From DAOUMF01 sp034408935 (GTDB lineage: Bacteria; Chloroflexota; Dehalococcoidia; SM23-28-2; RBG-16-64-32), in NCBI GenBank assembly GCA_034408935.1, contig DAOUMV010000003.1, positions 248,001-312,000 on the forward strand: a DNA stretch of 64,000 nucleotides. Direction: 5' to 3'. A model generated the notes under the pieces. It saw nothing but the letters and a program-made list of their open reading frames with translations, searched no databases and had not been told where the DNA came from. This document shows, in pieces, positions 8,746 through 16,989 of the stretch (position 1 is the first letter of the stretch; every line of letters begins with the position of its first letter). The position numbers were made by a program, and so were the translations under genes.

Positions 8746-9099
8746 CTAGGGCGCGCCCTCCACCGGCTGCCAGGCGGACATCTCGTTCCCCTCGGGGTCG
8801 AGGAAGGTGGTGAACCAGCCCATTCCGGGCACCTCCTGCTTCTCGACCACGACCTGTCCGCCGGCGTCGCGGATCCTCTTCACCGTTTCCTCGATGCTGT
8901 CCACGCCGACGTACACCGCGACGCCCAGAGGCACCTCGGGTGGCGCGGGGAAGATGCCGCCGGCCGGTGGTGTCCCCGTGTCGATGAGGCCGTAGCCCGG
9001 CTGCTCGTTCACCTGCCAGTCGAACACCTTCTCGTAGAAGCCTTTGCACTTGGCCATGTCGCGCGTGCGGATCTCGATGTGAACGAACGGGTTAGCCAT
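8746..9099 (-). CDS. VOC (glyoxalase/bleomycin-resistance) family protein
   Basis: A 117-aa single-module vicinal-oxygen-chelate protein, with HIEIRTRDMAKCKGFYEKVF at the start and FLDPEGNEMSAWQP at the end as the two halves of the fold. Such proteins bind metals or act as dioxygenases, isomerases or binding proteins; the substrate cannot be read from sequence. A GGAAAGGAGG site precedes the ATG. The end of the upstream lipoprotein frame overlaps it by 91 bp. Confidence 0.85.
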   Translation of the reverse strand: MANPFVHIEIRTRDMAKCKGFYEKVFDWQVNEQPGYGLIDTGTPPAGGIFPAPPEVPLGVAVYVGVDSIEETVKRIRDAGGQVVVEKQEVPGMGWFTTFLDPEGNEMSAWQPVEGAP

Positions 9100-9860
9100 G
9101 GGGCCTCCTTTCCAGTCCTTCCTTCTGCCCTGTGCTCACGTTCTGGCACGGCGTAGCTTATGAGATCGACGAAGCCATCGGGGGGTTCTTCTCGCACCAA
9201 GCCAACGTCAGGGCAGTAGTACTTGAATTCGGTGACGTCGTCCAGGGGATCGAAATCCTCGGTCTTGATGCACCCGGAGAAGCTCCCGGCGGCCGTCGTC
9301 GCCGCCTCGTCCACCGCCACAACCTTCGACTGGTCCTCGGCCACACCGGGCGCCCTTTCCTGCTCGAACTCATCCCCCACTTGCGGCTCCGCCGGCATGA
9401 AAACGCCCGCCTGGTTGTCGCCCTCGCCGGCGAGCCACTGCCCTCCGTGGCCGACGATCTCACCGTCCTCGTACTCATCCACGGTTTCGCCGAGGTAGTA
9501 CACCGTGCCGTCCTCATGCTGGGCGTAGTAGTCCAGCGTGGACTCCACAAGCTCGCCGTCCTCAAAGTCCTTCACCTCAACCACGGTGACCTCAACGCCA
9601 GCCACGATGTCTGTCTCCGACAACACGGTGGACTCGATGCGGAGCTCGATCGTCTCGCCCGTCTCCGCATCGGATTCCTCACCCTCGTACACCTGGCTCT
9701 GCCCAAAAATGAGAGGGAAGAAGGGATTGTCCACCTCGGCCTGGAAACTGGCGGGGTCCACCGAAGTGACGGACGGCTGATCGCCGTCCTCATCGCCACA
9801 GGCGGCAAACAGCGCGCCTCCGACAACCAGGACACCGAGTGCGACAACATGTGGCTTCAT
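9009..9860 (-). CDS. Secreted lipoprotein of unknown function with overrun C-terminus
   Basis: The N-terminus is a lipoprotein signal with lipobox ALFAAC. The mature part is acidic and includes FFPLIFGQSQVYEGEES, which recalls a family of secreted proteins seen in Actinobacteria and Chloroflexota whose function I do not know. About 230 residues look like a normal acidic domain. The final 50 residues are arginine- and serine-rich and are the out-of-frame reading of the VOC gene start, so the original stop seems to have been lost or the gene is frameshifted near 9165. Confidence 0.7.
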   Translation of the reverse strand: MKPHVVALGVLVVGGALFAACGDEDGDQPSVTSVDPASFQAEVDNPFFPLIFGQSQVYEGEESDAETGETIELRIESTVLSETDIVAGVEVTVVEVKDFEDGELVESTLDYYAQHEDGTVYYLGETVDEYEDGEIVGHGGQWLAGEGDNQAGVFMPAEPQVGDEFEQERAPGVAEDQSKVVAVDEAATTAAGSFSGCIKTEDFDPLDDVTEFKYYCPDVGLVREEPPDGFVDLISYAVPEREHRAEGRTGKEAPWLTRSFTSRSARATWPSAKASTRRCSTGR

Positions 9861-9894
9861 CTGCGTGTCCTCCGCTCGGCCCCTTCGCCCTCTG

Positions 9895-10746
9895 CTACTC
9901 GTTCACCTGGAACAGGTCGCCCAGCTTCAACGCCAGGCTCTGGTTGCCGCCGAGGTGCACCTTGCGCGTTGTGATAGCCCACACGGGATTGAGGTCGTTG
10001 TTCGAGAGGTCTATCCACAGCTCCGGCTTGGTGCGTACCTCCGTGTCGAAGCTCTCCGGCGCGCCGCACTCGGCCTCCGCCTTGCCTTCGGCGATGTGCA
10101 CGGCCCACTGGCCGGCGCCCTTGCCCTCCATCGTGAACAGGTAGGTCGCCTTCATGTCGCCGCCGCGGTCGGGCCAGTAGATCAGGGGCATGTAGTTGAA
10201 GGTGCGGTCCATCTGGAAGTGAACCTCGTCCTCTGTGCTGGCTTCCACCCAGTGGGGCAGCTTCTTCTTGGCAACGCGGCGGATGTCCTGGTAGTGATCG
10301 GGCAGGTGCAGGTAGCTGCTGAAGTAGAGATCGCGCACCGTTCCCGGGCGGTCCCAGACCGGGCTAGAGGCCGGCTTGTCCAGGTCTCCCTCGCTGAGGC
10401 CGTCCAGGATGCCCAGGGCTTCCTCAAAGGCGGCCTTGAGGCGGCCCAACAGATCGCTGACCGGCAGGTCGCGCACCTTCGCCAGCATCTGCTCGTTGTA
10501 GCCGTTGATCTCATCCCGGCTGCTGAAGCCGGGGATGTTCGCTGGCTCCCCCGCCAGCGCCTGCTGGATGAGGCGGTTGGCTTCCTCCTCCTGGGTGATC
10601 ACCAGGTGGGCCAGGCAGTCCTTCGCGGTCCAGGAGTCGGACGCCTTCTTGCCCCACTCCTTATCGCCCAGTTGGGGGAAGGACTCAAGGCAGCGCTGCA
10701 GCGCTTGCGCGGTGTACTGTTTGATCTCGTCCTTCGTTGGCTTCAT
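9895..10746 (-). CDS. DinB-like domain fused to SCP2-like sterol-carrier domain
   Basis: The first 150 or so residues form a DinB/maleylpyruvate-isomerase N-terminal four-helix bundle with DCLAHLVITQEEEANRLI and PDHYQDIRR. The remaining part resembles the SCP2 fold that often follows such bundles (FTMEGKGAGQWAVHIAEG, ELWIDLSNN). Thiol-dependent transferases have this architecture. AAGGAGG lies seven bases before the ATG. It is directly downstream of the Mo hydroxylase subunits, which suggests a role in the same pathway, but the substrate is unknown. Confidence 0.75.
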   Translation of the reverse strand: MKPTKDEIKQYTAQALQRCLESFPQLGDKEWGKKASDSWTAKDCLAHLVITQEEEANRLIQQALAGEPANIPGFSSRDEINGYNEQMLAKVRDLPVSDLLGRLKAAFEEALGILDGLSEGDLDKPASSPVWDRPGTVRDLYFSSYLHLPDHYQDIRRVAKKKLPHWVEASTEDEVHFQMDRTFNYMPLIYWPDRGGDMKATYLFTMEGKGAGQWAVHIAEGKAEAECGAPESFDTEVRTKPELWIDLSNNDLNPVWAITTRKVHLGGNQSLALKLGDLFQVNE

Positions 10747-10781
10747 CCTATACCTCCTTCGGGTGACTCGCTCTCTATATC

Positions 10782-13091
10782 CTACTGCAGGGCTTCAAGG
10801 ATGCGTTCCGGCGTCGCCGGCACCTCATGCAGTCGTGCCCCCACCGCGTCGGCGATGGCGTTGGTCACGGCAGTCGCGCCGGGCACGATTGATGGCTCAC
10901 CCACGATGCGCGCGCCGTAGGGCCCCTCTTCCGTTGGCACCTCCACGATGATCGTCTCGATGGGGGGCAGATCGCGCGTGGTGGGCAGGCGGTAGTCCAA
11001 CAGGTTAGGGTTCAGCACGCGCCCCTCGTCGTCGTGGATCATCTCCTCGCACAGACCGATGCCTAGGCCCTGGCTAACGCCGCCCTGCATCTGGCCAGAC
11101 ACCGATAGCGGGTTGATGGCGAAGCCGGCGTCCTGGGCGATGACACAGCGCAAGAGGGTGACCTGGCCGGTGTCCGGGTCTACCTCCAACTCGACGGCCA
11201 CGACGCTGAACCCCGGCGCCCACTTGCGGGCAGCGATCGTCCCCCGTCCGATGACAGCCGCGTGCGGCGCCGCGAAGTCTGTGCTGAGCTTTCCCACCCT
11301 CAAGAACGTCAGCGACCTATCGGGCGAGCCCTTGACCCGCGCCTCGCCGTCCGCCAGCTCCACGTCGTCGGCGGCGCAGTCCAGCCTGCTGCACGCGATC
11401 TCTACGATCTGTCGCCTGGCATCTTCGGCCGCCTCCTTTACTGCCCGCCCCACGGTGTAGGTGGTCTTGCTGCCGGCGCTCATACCCGCGTAGGGCGCCG
11501 TCTTGGTGTCTCCGGTCGTAACGCTGACCATCGACAGCGGTACGTTCAGCACCTCCGCCGCGATCTGGGCGAAGCTGGTGTTGACGCCGGTGATATCGGC
11601 GCAGCCGACGGTGACGTTGATCGTACCGTCGGTGTTCAGGCCGACCACGGCGCCGGCGGGCTGAAGGCCGCCGGAGAATGCCCCCACCGCCAGTCCCACG
11701 CCGCGGGCAGACGCCCGCCCGTCTGGGCGATTGGGGTGCTTGCGGCTGGCCGCTCGCTCCCGCCAGATCTCGCTCTTGCCGATGGCTTCCAGGCACTCCC
11801 TGAGGCCGATGCGGGGGTAGGGCTGGCCGCTCGGGAGTGGGTCGCCCTCTTCTACCGCGTTGTGCAGCCGCACCTCCAGCGGGTCGAGGTCCAGCTCCTC
11901 GGCCATCATGGTCATGTGGCTCTCGATGGCGAAGGTGGCGTTGTGGACCCCGGGTGCCCGCAGGGCGCCCACGCTCACCTTGTTGGTGAGCACCTCGATA
12001 CCCTGGATCTCCAGGTTGGGGCACTTGTAGTACCCGCCGACGAAGAGGGAGCCCGGCAGCACCGGCGCCCCCGGGAAGGCGCCGGAGTCGTAAATGAGGC
12101 GGGCCTTGAGGGCCGTGAGCGTGCCGTCTTTCTTCATGCCGGTCTTCATCTCGACCACAGCCTGCGGGGCGGGGGTGCCCGCCAGCATGTCCTCCTTGCG
12201 GCTCATGACGTACTTCACCGGTCGCCGAACGACTATGGCCAGCGCGGCCACCATTAGCTCCGTCAGATAGATCTTGCCGCCGAAGCCTCCCCCTACCTCC
12301 GTCGCCGTGACCCGGATGCGCGATTCCGGGATGCCCAGGCCTCTGGACACCTGATCGCGGATGAAGAACGGTCCCTGGGTGCTGCTCCAGATGGACAGCT
12401 CCCCGCTGGCGTCGTAGTCGGCGATCGTCGCGTGCGGCTCGATGTAGGACTGGTGCACCATGTGCGTCCGCCACGTGCCCTCGACGACGGCGTCCGCGTC
12501 CGCGAAGCCTTGTTCCACGTCACCCCGCCTGAAGGACATCTGTGAGGAGATGTTGCTGGCCTTCCCCTTGGCCCCCTCCTGCTCCACGTCGGTGGTGAAG
12601 TGACCCTTCTCCTCGGAACGGTCTACCTCACCGACCGGGGAGCGGGCGAGAGGCGAGCCGTCTTGCATCGCCGCCACCGGGTCCAGCACTGCCGGCAGCT
12701 CCTCGTACTCCACATCGATGAACTCCAGCGCTTCCTCCGCCGTGTGCGGGTCCTCGGCCAGGACGGCAGCCACCGGCTGGCTGTGGAACAGCGTCTCCTC
12801 CTCCGCGAAGATGATTTGGCGCCGCTCGGACAGGCTCTTCTTATACGGGGGCAGTTCCGCGGCCGTTATCACCGCCGCCACGCCGGGGTGGTTGCGCGCC
12901 CTCGTGGCGTCGATGGACTTGATGCGGGCGTGAGCGTATGGGCTGCCGAGGATCTTGGCGTGGAGCATGCGCGGCAGCCTCATGTCGTCGGCGTAAACGG
13001 TCTTGCCGGTGACCTTGGCGACGCCCTCGATGCGGGCGGTCGGCTTGCCGACGGTCCGGTACTCTTGTCGGGTCGCTGCCTTCTGTGCCAT
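10782..13091 (-). CDS. Xanthine dehydrogenase-family molybdopterin-binding large subunit
   Basis: The 769-aa catalytic subunit binds the Mo cofactor. It begins with the a/b hammerhead domain (GVAKVTGKTVYADDM), then the cofactor-binding domain with GGGFGGKIYLTE, GALRAPGVHN and MQGGVSQGLGIG, and the catalytic glutamate motif VGEPS near the C-terminus. The CODH form I loop AYxCSFR and the form II AYRGAGR are absent, so it is a hydroxylase or dehydrogenase for an unknown N-heterocycle, aldehyde or aromatic CoA ester, not a CO dehydrogenase. It is preceded by the 2Fe-2S and FAD subunit genes. Confidence 0.92.
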   Translation of the reverse strand: MAQKAATRQEYRTVGKPTARIEGVAKVTGKTVYADDMRLPRMLHAKILGSPYAHARIKSIDATRARNHPGVAAVITAAELPPYKKSLSERRQIIFAEEETLFHSQPVAAVLAEDPHTAEEALEFIDVEYEELPAVLDPVAAMQDGSPLARSPVGEVDRSEEKGHFTTDVEQEGAKGKASNISSQMSFRRGDVEQGFADADAVVEGTWRTHMVHQSYIEPHATIADYDASGELSIWSSTQGPFFIRDQVSRGLGIPESRIRVTATEVGGGFGGKIYLTELMVAALAIVVRRPVKYVMSRKEDMLAGTPAPQAVVEMKTGMKKDGTLTALKARLIYDSGAFPGAPVLPGSLFVGGYYKCPNLEIQGIEVLTNKVSVGALRAPGVHNATFAIESHMTMMAEELDLDPLEVRLHNAVEEGDPLPSGQPYPRIGLRECLEAIGKSEIWRERAASRKHPNRPDGRASARGVGLAVGAFSGGLQPAGAVVGLNTDGTINVTVGCADITGVNTSFAQIAAEVLNVPLSMVSVTTGDTKTAPYAGMSAGSKTTYTVGRAVKEAAEDARRQIVEIACSRLDCAADDVELADGEARVKGSPDRSLTFLRVGKLSTDFAAPHAAVIGRGTIAARKWAPGFSVVAVELEVDPDTGQVTLLRCVIAQDAGFAINPLSVSGQMQGGVSQGLGIGLCEEMIHDDEGRVLNPNLLDYRLPTTRDLPPIETIIVEVPTEEGPYGARIVGEPSIVPGATAVTNAIADAVGARLHEVPATPERILEALQ

Positions 13092-13107
13092 GAAGTTCGC
13101 TTTCCCC

Positions 13108-13611
13108 TTAGCCGATGCGCTCGACGGCGGCGAGGATCGCCTCGTATATCTTGGCGTATCCGGTGCAGCGGCAGAGGTTCCCGGCCAGCCCCTCCCGCAC
13201 GTCCTCCAGGGTGGGCCGCGGCTTGCGGTCCAGCAGAGCTTTGGCGGCCATGATCATCCCTGGTGTGCAGAAGCCGCACTGCACGCCGCCGGTGTCGATG
13301 AACGCCTGCTGCACGGGATGTAGGTCGCCGTTGCGTGCCAGCCCCTCGATCGTCAGCACCTCGCAGCCGTCGGCCTCCGGCGCCAGCACCAGGCAGGACG
13401 TGATCAGCTTCCCCCGCTCATCCTGAGGCTCGCGAAGGATCATGGAGCAGGCGCCGCAGTCGCCGGTACCGCAGCCCTCCTTGCTGCCGGTCAGGCTCAG
13501 CTCCTCGCGCACCGTCTCCAGCAGCGTCCAGTGGGGCTCCACCGCCAGCTCATACCGCTGGCCGTTGACTGTCAGGTTGATCGTCGTCTTCGCCATCGAT
13601 GCCGCCGTCAC
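13108..13611 (-). CDS. Xanthine dehydrogenase-family [2Fe-2S] small subunit
   Basis: The 167-aa subunit carries two 2Fe-2S clusters and moves electrons from the Mo site to FAD. The plant-type cluster has C47, C52, C55 and C73, and the all-helical one has C112, C115, C147 and C149 (QCGFCTPG, LCRCTGY). The GTG start at 13611 overlaps the stop of the upstream 93-aa gene as GTGA, which supports translational coupling; ATG 13596 is an alternative. Confidence 0.93.
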   Translation of the reverse strand: MTAASMAKTTINLTVNGQRYELAVEPHWTLLETVREELSLTGSKEGCGTGDCGACSMILREPQDERGKLITSCLVLAPEADGCEVLTIEGLARNGDLHPVQQAFIDTGGVQCGFCTPGMIMAAKALLDRKPRPTLEDVREGLAGNLCRCTGYAKIYEAILAAVERIG

Positions 13612-13889
13612 TCGCCTACGAAGGAACCGTCAGGCGCGATTATGAAGTCCTCAGTCAGGGGGACCATGGCTCGCCAGCCTCCATCGTCGATGCTGACCAG
13701 CACGCGGAGGTTGTGGTCTGGCTTGTCGTCCCACCACGCCTGAATCTCTAACTGATACCATGCTCTCGATTCACTGGTCATCTCCGTCTGCTCGGGCTCT
13801 TCGATTAGCTTGCACAGCTCCGAGTACCCAAGTGCCCTCAGCCTCCTAATCTGCTGGGCCAGTATCTCTTTCGCTTCAGCCTTGTCCAT
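13608..13889 (-). CDS. Small conserved hypothetical protein embedded in the Mo hydroxylase operon
   Basis: The 93-aa protein has a helical start (LRALGYSELCKLIEEPE) and a beta-rich second half (YQLEIQAWWDDKP, LRVLVSIDDGGWRA, DFIIAPDGSFVGE). It has no cysteine pair, signal peptide or membrane segment. It lies between the FAD and 2Fe-2S subunit genes and overlaps the latter by GTGA, so it is expressed with them. Similar stand-alone small proteins exist in many bacteria, but I know no function. Confidence 0.75.
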   Translation of the reverse strand: MDKAEAKEILAQQIRRLRALGYSELCKLIEEPEQTEMTSESRAWYQLEIQAWWDDKPDHNLRVLVSIDDGGWRAMVPLTEDFIIAPDGSFVGE

Positions 13890-13910
13890 CTCAGCAGGCC
13901 CCCTTTGTCG

Positions 13911-14783
13911 TCACCTCGCTCGTCTTGCCGCCTCCTGCAGGCAGCGCTCGACCATCACCCGCACGAGGTGTCGGCGGAACCCCGCCGAGCCGCGGATGTC
14001 GCTGAGCGGCCTCGCCTCCGACGCGGCCGCTTCAGCCGCCCGCGCGAACAGCGGCTCGCTGGGCTCTTTCCCCTCCAGCACCGCCTCCGCTTGGCGGGCG
14101 CGTATCGGCGTGGGCGCCACTGCCCCCAGCGCGATGCGCGCCCGGTCGATTCGGTTGTCTGAGGCCAGAGTGAGCAGCACCCCGACTCCTACCACCGCGA
14201 CGTCCATCTGCTTGCGGGGTGTGTGGCGCTGGTAGGCGCCGCCGGTGTTCACCGGGGGTAAGGGCAGGCGCAACTCCCGCAGCAGCTCCCCCGGCCGCAG
14301 CACCGTCTCGCTGGGCCCCAGCCAGAACTCTTCCAGCGGCACCTCGCGCTCCCCATGCGGGCCGGCGATCACGACGGCGGCCTCGCAGGCGAGCAGCGGG
14401 GGCGCCGTGTCCGCCGACGGGGCGGCGTTGCATAGGTTGCCGCCCACGGTCGCCATGTTCATCGTTTGGATTGAGCCGACGACGCTGGCACCGTCCGCCA
14501 GGATACGGTAGTGTTCTTGGACCAGCGGCGAACGCGCGATCTCCGCCATGGTGGCGGTGGCCCCCATGCGGAGGCCCTCCCCATCCCTGAACTCGATGCC
14601 GCGGAGCTCGGGGATGCGGCGGAGGCTGACTAGGTACGCAGGGTCCGGAATCTTGCCTCCCTCCTTCACCTGCACCACGAGGTCGGTGCCGCCGGCCAGG
14701 GCGCGGCCCCCTTCGCCCTGCTCCTGAAAGACAGCGAGAGCCTGTGAGAGGCTCTGCGGGGCGAAGTACGCGAACTTCCGCAA
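13911..14783 (-). CDS. Xanthine dehydrogenase-family FAD-binding subunit
   Basis: The 290-aa medium subunit passes electrons from the 2Fe-2S clusters to an acceptor through FAD. The PCMH-type FAD motifs are LAGGTDLVVQVKEG near residue 32 and TVGGNLCNAAPSADTAPPLL near residue 112. The start is TTG 14783, nine bases after GGAAAGGAG. It is the first gene of the hydroxylase operon, behind a good promoter. Confidence 0.92.
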   Translation of the reverse strand: MRKFAYFAPQSLSQALAVFQEQGEGGRALAGGTDLVVQVKEGGKIPDPAYLVSLRRIPELRGIEFRDGEGLRMGATATMAEIARSPLVQEHYRILADGASVVGSIQTMNMATVGGNLCNAAPSADTAPPLLACEAAVVIAGPHGEREVPLEEFWLGPSETVLRPGELLRELRLPLPPVNTGGAYQRHTPRKQMDVAVVGVGVLLTLASDNRIDRARIALGAVAPTPIRARQAEAVLEGKEPSEPLFARAAEAAASEARPLSDIRGSAGFRRHLVRVMVERCLQEAARRAR

Positions 14784-14812
14784 GGGCAGGCGCTCCTTTC
14801 CAGCGCCCCCAT

Positions 14813-14840
14813 TCTATAGCCTGGGGAACGCCCTCGACAA
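14813..14840 (-). promoter_or_regulatory. Promoter of the Mo hydroxylase operon
   Basis: On the minus strand the -35 TTGTCG (14840-14835) and -10 TATAGA (14818-14813) are 16 bp apart, 30 bp before the FAD-subunit start. Confidence 0.55.
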
Positions 14841-14846
14841 CGGTTT

Positions 14847-14856
14847 ACGTTAACGT
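14847..14856. promoter_or_regulatory. Palindromic operator candidate ACGTTAACGT
   Basis: A perfect 10-bp palindrome within TTTACGTTAACGTGAG lies just upstream of the -35 box of the Mo hydroxylase promoter. The form is like sites of TetR- or MerR-type regulators of acyl-CoA catabolism; the regulator is not in this window. Confidence 0.4.
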
Positions 14857-14891
14857 GAGGATGCCTCGGACAGGCCGCCTGTAGTAGGCGC

Positions 14892-15275
14892 TCAGGCCCG
14901 CGCCAGCCGCGACGCCCCGAACCACAGGAGCAGGGCGGACAGCAGGTAGGGGCCGCCGAACATGAGCGCAAGCAGGACCCTGTCATCGCCACCGACGATG
15001 GCGAAGAAGACCGCTAGCGCTATTCCCGCCAGGGCCAGGGCGCGTGCGCCGATCGCGGCGCTCCACCAGGCCACCGCCACGCAGACCACCGCCACCCCGA
15101 ACAGCACGAAAAGCACTATCACCTCGGCGGTCGCCTCATCGATGGTTGTTATGAGGCCGATGACGACGAACAGCCCGGTCACCACGGTCGCCAGCAGACG
15201 GGCCATCGTTACGGACGGTCGGCCCCGAGGGGTCCGGCGGGCCTCAGTCATCTCAGGCCTGGCATCTTCGCTCAC
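14892..15275 (-). CDS. Small integral membrane protein
   Basis: The 127-aa protein has a charged cytoplasmic N-terminus and four likely membrane helices (LLATVVTGLFVVIGLIT, VIVLFVLFGVAVVCVAVAW, ALALAGIALAVFFAIVG, LLALMFGGPYLLSALLLWFG). The GTG start lies one base after the peroxiredoxin stop with GAGG upstream, so it belongs to the midA-prx operon. The function is unknown. Confidence 0.75.
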   Translation of the reverse strand: MSEDARPEMTEARRTPRGRPSVTMARLLATVVTGLFVVIGLITTIDEATAEVIVLFVLFGVAVVCVAVAWWSAAIGARALALAGIALAVFFAIVGGDDRVLLALMFGGPYLLSALLLWFGASRLARA

Positions 15276-15276
15276 T

Positions 15277-15741
15277 TCACACCTCGAATCCCAGCGCCAC
15301 GAAGATGTCCTCGTACTGGCTGGGGTTGCCCGGCTGGAACCAGGGCACCACGTGCAATATCGTTCCGCCCTTGTCGATGACGAATACCGCCCGCCGCGAC
15401 CGCTTCAACCCTTCGTCCAACACTCCGTAGGCCCTGGCAGCCTCCAGCCCTTCGTCACTTACCAGGGGAAAGGGGACTCCGCCCAGCTCCTCAGCGAACT
15501 CCCAGTGTGAGTCCAGGTTGTCGGCGCTGACCGCCACCACCTCTGTCCGGAGCTGTCGCACCAGCTCGTAGTCCTCCTTCAGCACTGACACCTCGCTTGA
15601 GCATAGCGGCGTGTTGTCCTCGGTATAGAATGCCAGGAGCACCTTCTTGGTGGCCGTGAGGTCGTTCAGGCGGAGCGTCCCCATAGTGCTGGGCAGCTCG
15701 AAGTCAGGCGCTGTGTCTCCCACCTCTGGCCAGTCACCCAT
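15277..15741 (-). CDS. Peroxiredoxin (AhpC/TSA, Bcp-like)
   Basis: The 154-aa thioredoxin-fold peroxidase reduces hydroperoxides. It has APDFELPS at the N-terminus and the peroxidatic C47 in YTEDNTPLCSSEV with the preceding threonine kept. No second cysteine is found close to it, so it is probably a 1-Cys type or depends on an external thiol. The ATG overlaps the end of the MidA gene by 8 bp. Confidence 0.88.
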   Translation of the reverse strand: MGDWPEVGDTAPDFELPSTMGTLRLNDLTATKKVLLAFYTEDNTPLCSSEVSVLKEDYELVRQLRTEVVAVSADNLDSHWEFAEELGGVPFPLVSDEGLEAARAYGVLDEGLKRSRRAVFVIDKGGTILHVVPWFQPGNPSQYEDIFVALGFEV

Positions 15742-16882
15742 CCAGGTTTCCCTCCAGGCCCCTCAGGCGGGGATGTCCCACGCTCTTTGCCTGCACCAGT
15801 ACGCGGATCCGGCCCAGGGCGGCCGGGTCTATGAGCTCCGATACGGCCCGGCGGCGCGCGTAGTACTCCTCGAGATTGAGGTCGCCTTCCCGTGGCGGGG
15901 CCAGCGCCTCGGCGATGCCCAGGTTGGTGAGGAACTCGCTCTGGGAGGGGAGCCCGAGCGTTTGCAGGCCCGCCTCCTCGCCTGCTTGCCGCAGGCTCGT
16001 GAAGTCCACGTGGCTCGTGATGTCCTGGCGACCCAGGCGGGCATAGGGATCTCCGCTGGGGTTGTGGCGGTAGAAGCACAGGAGCGTCCCGTCGCTGCGC
16101 CAGGGGGCGTACAGCTCCTCTGCCTCGTAGCCGTAGTCGAAGGTGAGGACGAACCCACGGTGCAGGGCGCGGCCGGCGTCGCGCATCCACTGCGCCGCCG
16201 CCAGGTTCACCTCCGCCCGGCAGCCCTCGCCGGGCAGCAGGCCTAGCCGCCGGAAGTAGGCGGCGATCTCCGGTGTCGAGGGCGGCCGCAGTTCCTCCAC
16301 GAAGCGGGCGCTGTCCCAGCCCACGAACACCTCCATCAGCTCGCCGTCGCGAACGGTCACCCTGTGCACCGCGAAGGAGTCCAGCAGCTCGTTGCTCAGC
16401 AGGCAGCCCTCGATGCCGTTGGGCAACTCTGCGGACCAGCGGACGTCGTCTGCCTCCTCCGCCAGGGCTTCGTGCTGGCGCTGGATCAGCGCGTCGCTCA
16501 CCTCGACGATGGTGTAGGCGAGGGCGTCGTGGAACTCGGGCGCGTGGCCGCGGGCCCAGCGGACGATGTCACGGCAGAGGAGGCCCGTCCCGGCGCCCAC
16601 CTCCACTACGTCGAAGCGCTGGGGCGCGCCCATCGCCTGCCACATCTCGTGTAGTTGGCGGCCCACCAGCACACCGAAGGCGGGGCTGACCTCGGGGCTG
16701 GTCAGATAGTCGCCCTCCCGCCCCATCTTCTCCCGTCGCGAGCGGTAGTAGCCGTGCTGGGGATGGTAGAGTGCCGCGTCCATGAAGTCGCGGAAGGGTA
16801 TCGGCCCCTGCGACTGGACGCGGGCGGCGATGGCATCCCCCAGCGCCGCGTTCTCGGTCGCCGTCTCGAACTCGGTCCTCAC
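15734..16882 (-). CDS. SAM-dependent methyltransferase, MidA/NDUFAF7 family
   Basis: MidA-type enzymes methylate an arginine of a complex I subunit and are needed for its assembly. The 382-aa protein has the family start PIPFRDFMDAALYHPQHGYY and the SAM-binding motif VVEVGAGTGLLCRDI. I use the GTG at 16882; a longer frame to 16984 would run across the divergent marR promoter. A -10 TAGGAT sits seven bases before this GTG, which also supports it. The bacterial target is inferred. Confidence 0.87.
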   Translation of the reverse strand: MRTEFETATENAALGDAIAARVQSQGPIPFRDFMDAALYHPQHGYYRSRREKMGREGDYLTSPEVSPAFGVLVGRQLHEMWQAMGAPQRFDVVEVGAGTGLLCRDIVRWARGHAPEFHDALAYTIVEVSDALIQRQHEALAEEADDVRWSAELPNGIEGCLLSNELLDSFAVHRVTVRDGELMEVFVGWDSARFVEELRPPSTPEIAAYFRRLGLLPGEGCRAEVNLAAAQWMRDAGRALHRGFVLTFDYGYEAEELYAPWRSDGTLLCFYRHNPSGDPYARLGRQDITSHVDFTSLRQAGEEAGLQTLGLPSQSEFLTNLGIAEALAPPREGDLNLEEYYARRRAVSELIDPAALGRIRVLVQAKSVGHPRLRGLEGNLDG

Positions 16883-16889
16883 GGAACAT

Positions 16890-16919
16890 ATCCTACCAGC
16901 CGCGAGGGGGCGCTTCCAA
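16890..16919 (-). promoter_or_regulatory. midA promoter, leaderless type
   Basis: The -35 TTGGAA (16919-16914) and -10 TAGGAT (16895-16890) are 18 bp apart; the GTG start follows the -10 after seven bases, with no ribosome binding site. Confidence 0.5.
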
Positions 16920-16951
16920 CGAAATCGAGACTGTTGGCCGTCGTCAAACAG

Positions 16952-16984
16952 TTGACACTGGGAGAATATTTGTATACGGTACAA
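16952..16984 (+). promoter_or_regulatory. marR promoter with inverted-repeat operator
   Basis: The -35 TTGACA (16952-16957) is 17 bp from a weak -10 TACGGT (16975-16980). The inverted repeat TTGTA-N5-TACAA at 16970-16984 covers the -10, as expected for MarR autorepression. The start codon follows nine bases after the -10. Confidence 0.55.
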
Positions 16985-16989
16985 GCGTT

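Noticed and set aside
8038..9156. Long plus-strand frame of 372 codons
   Set aside because: Antisense shadow of the MocA and VOC genes in GC-rich DNA.
10782..13091. Aerobic CO dehydrogenase CoxL
   Set aside because: Neither the form I loop AYxCSFR nor the form II AYRGAGR is present; the loop reads GALRAPGVHN.
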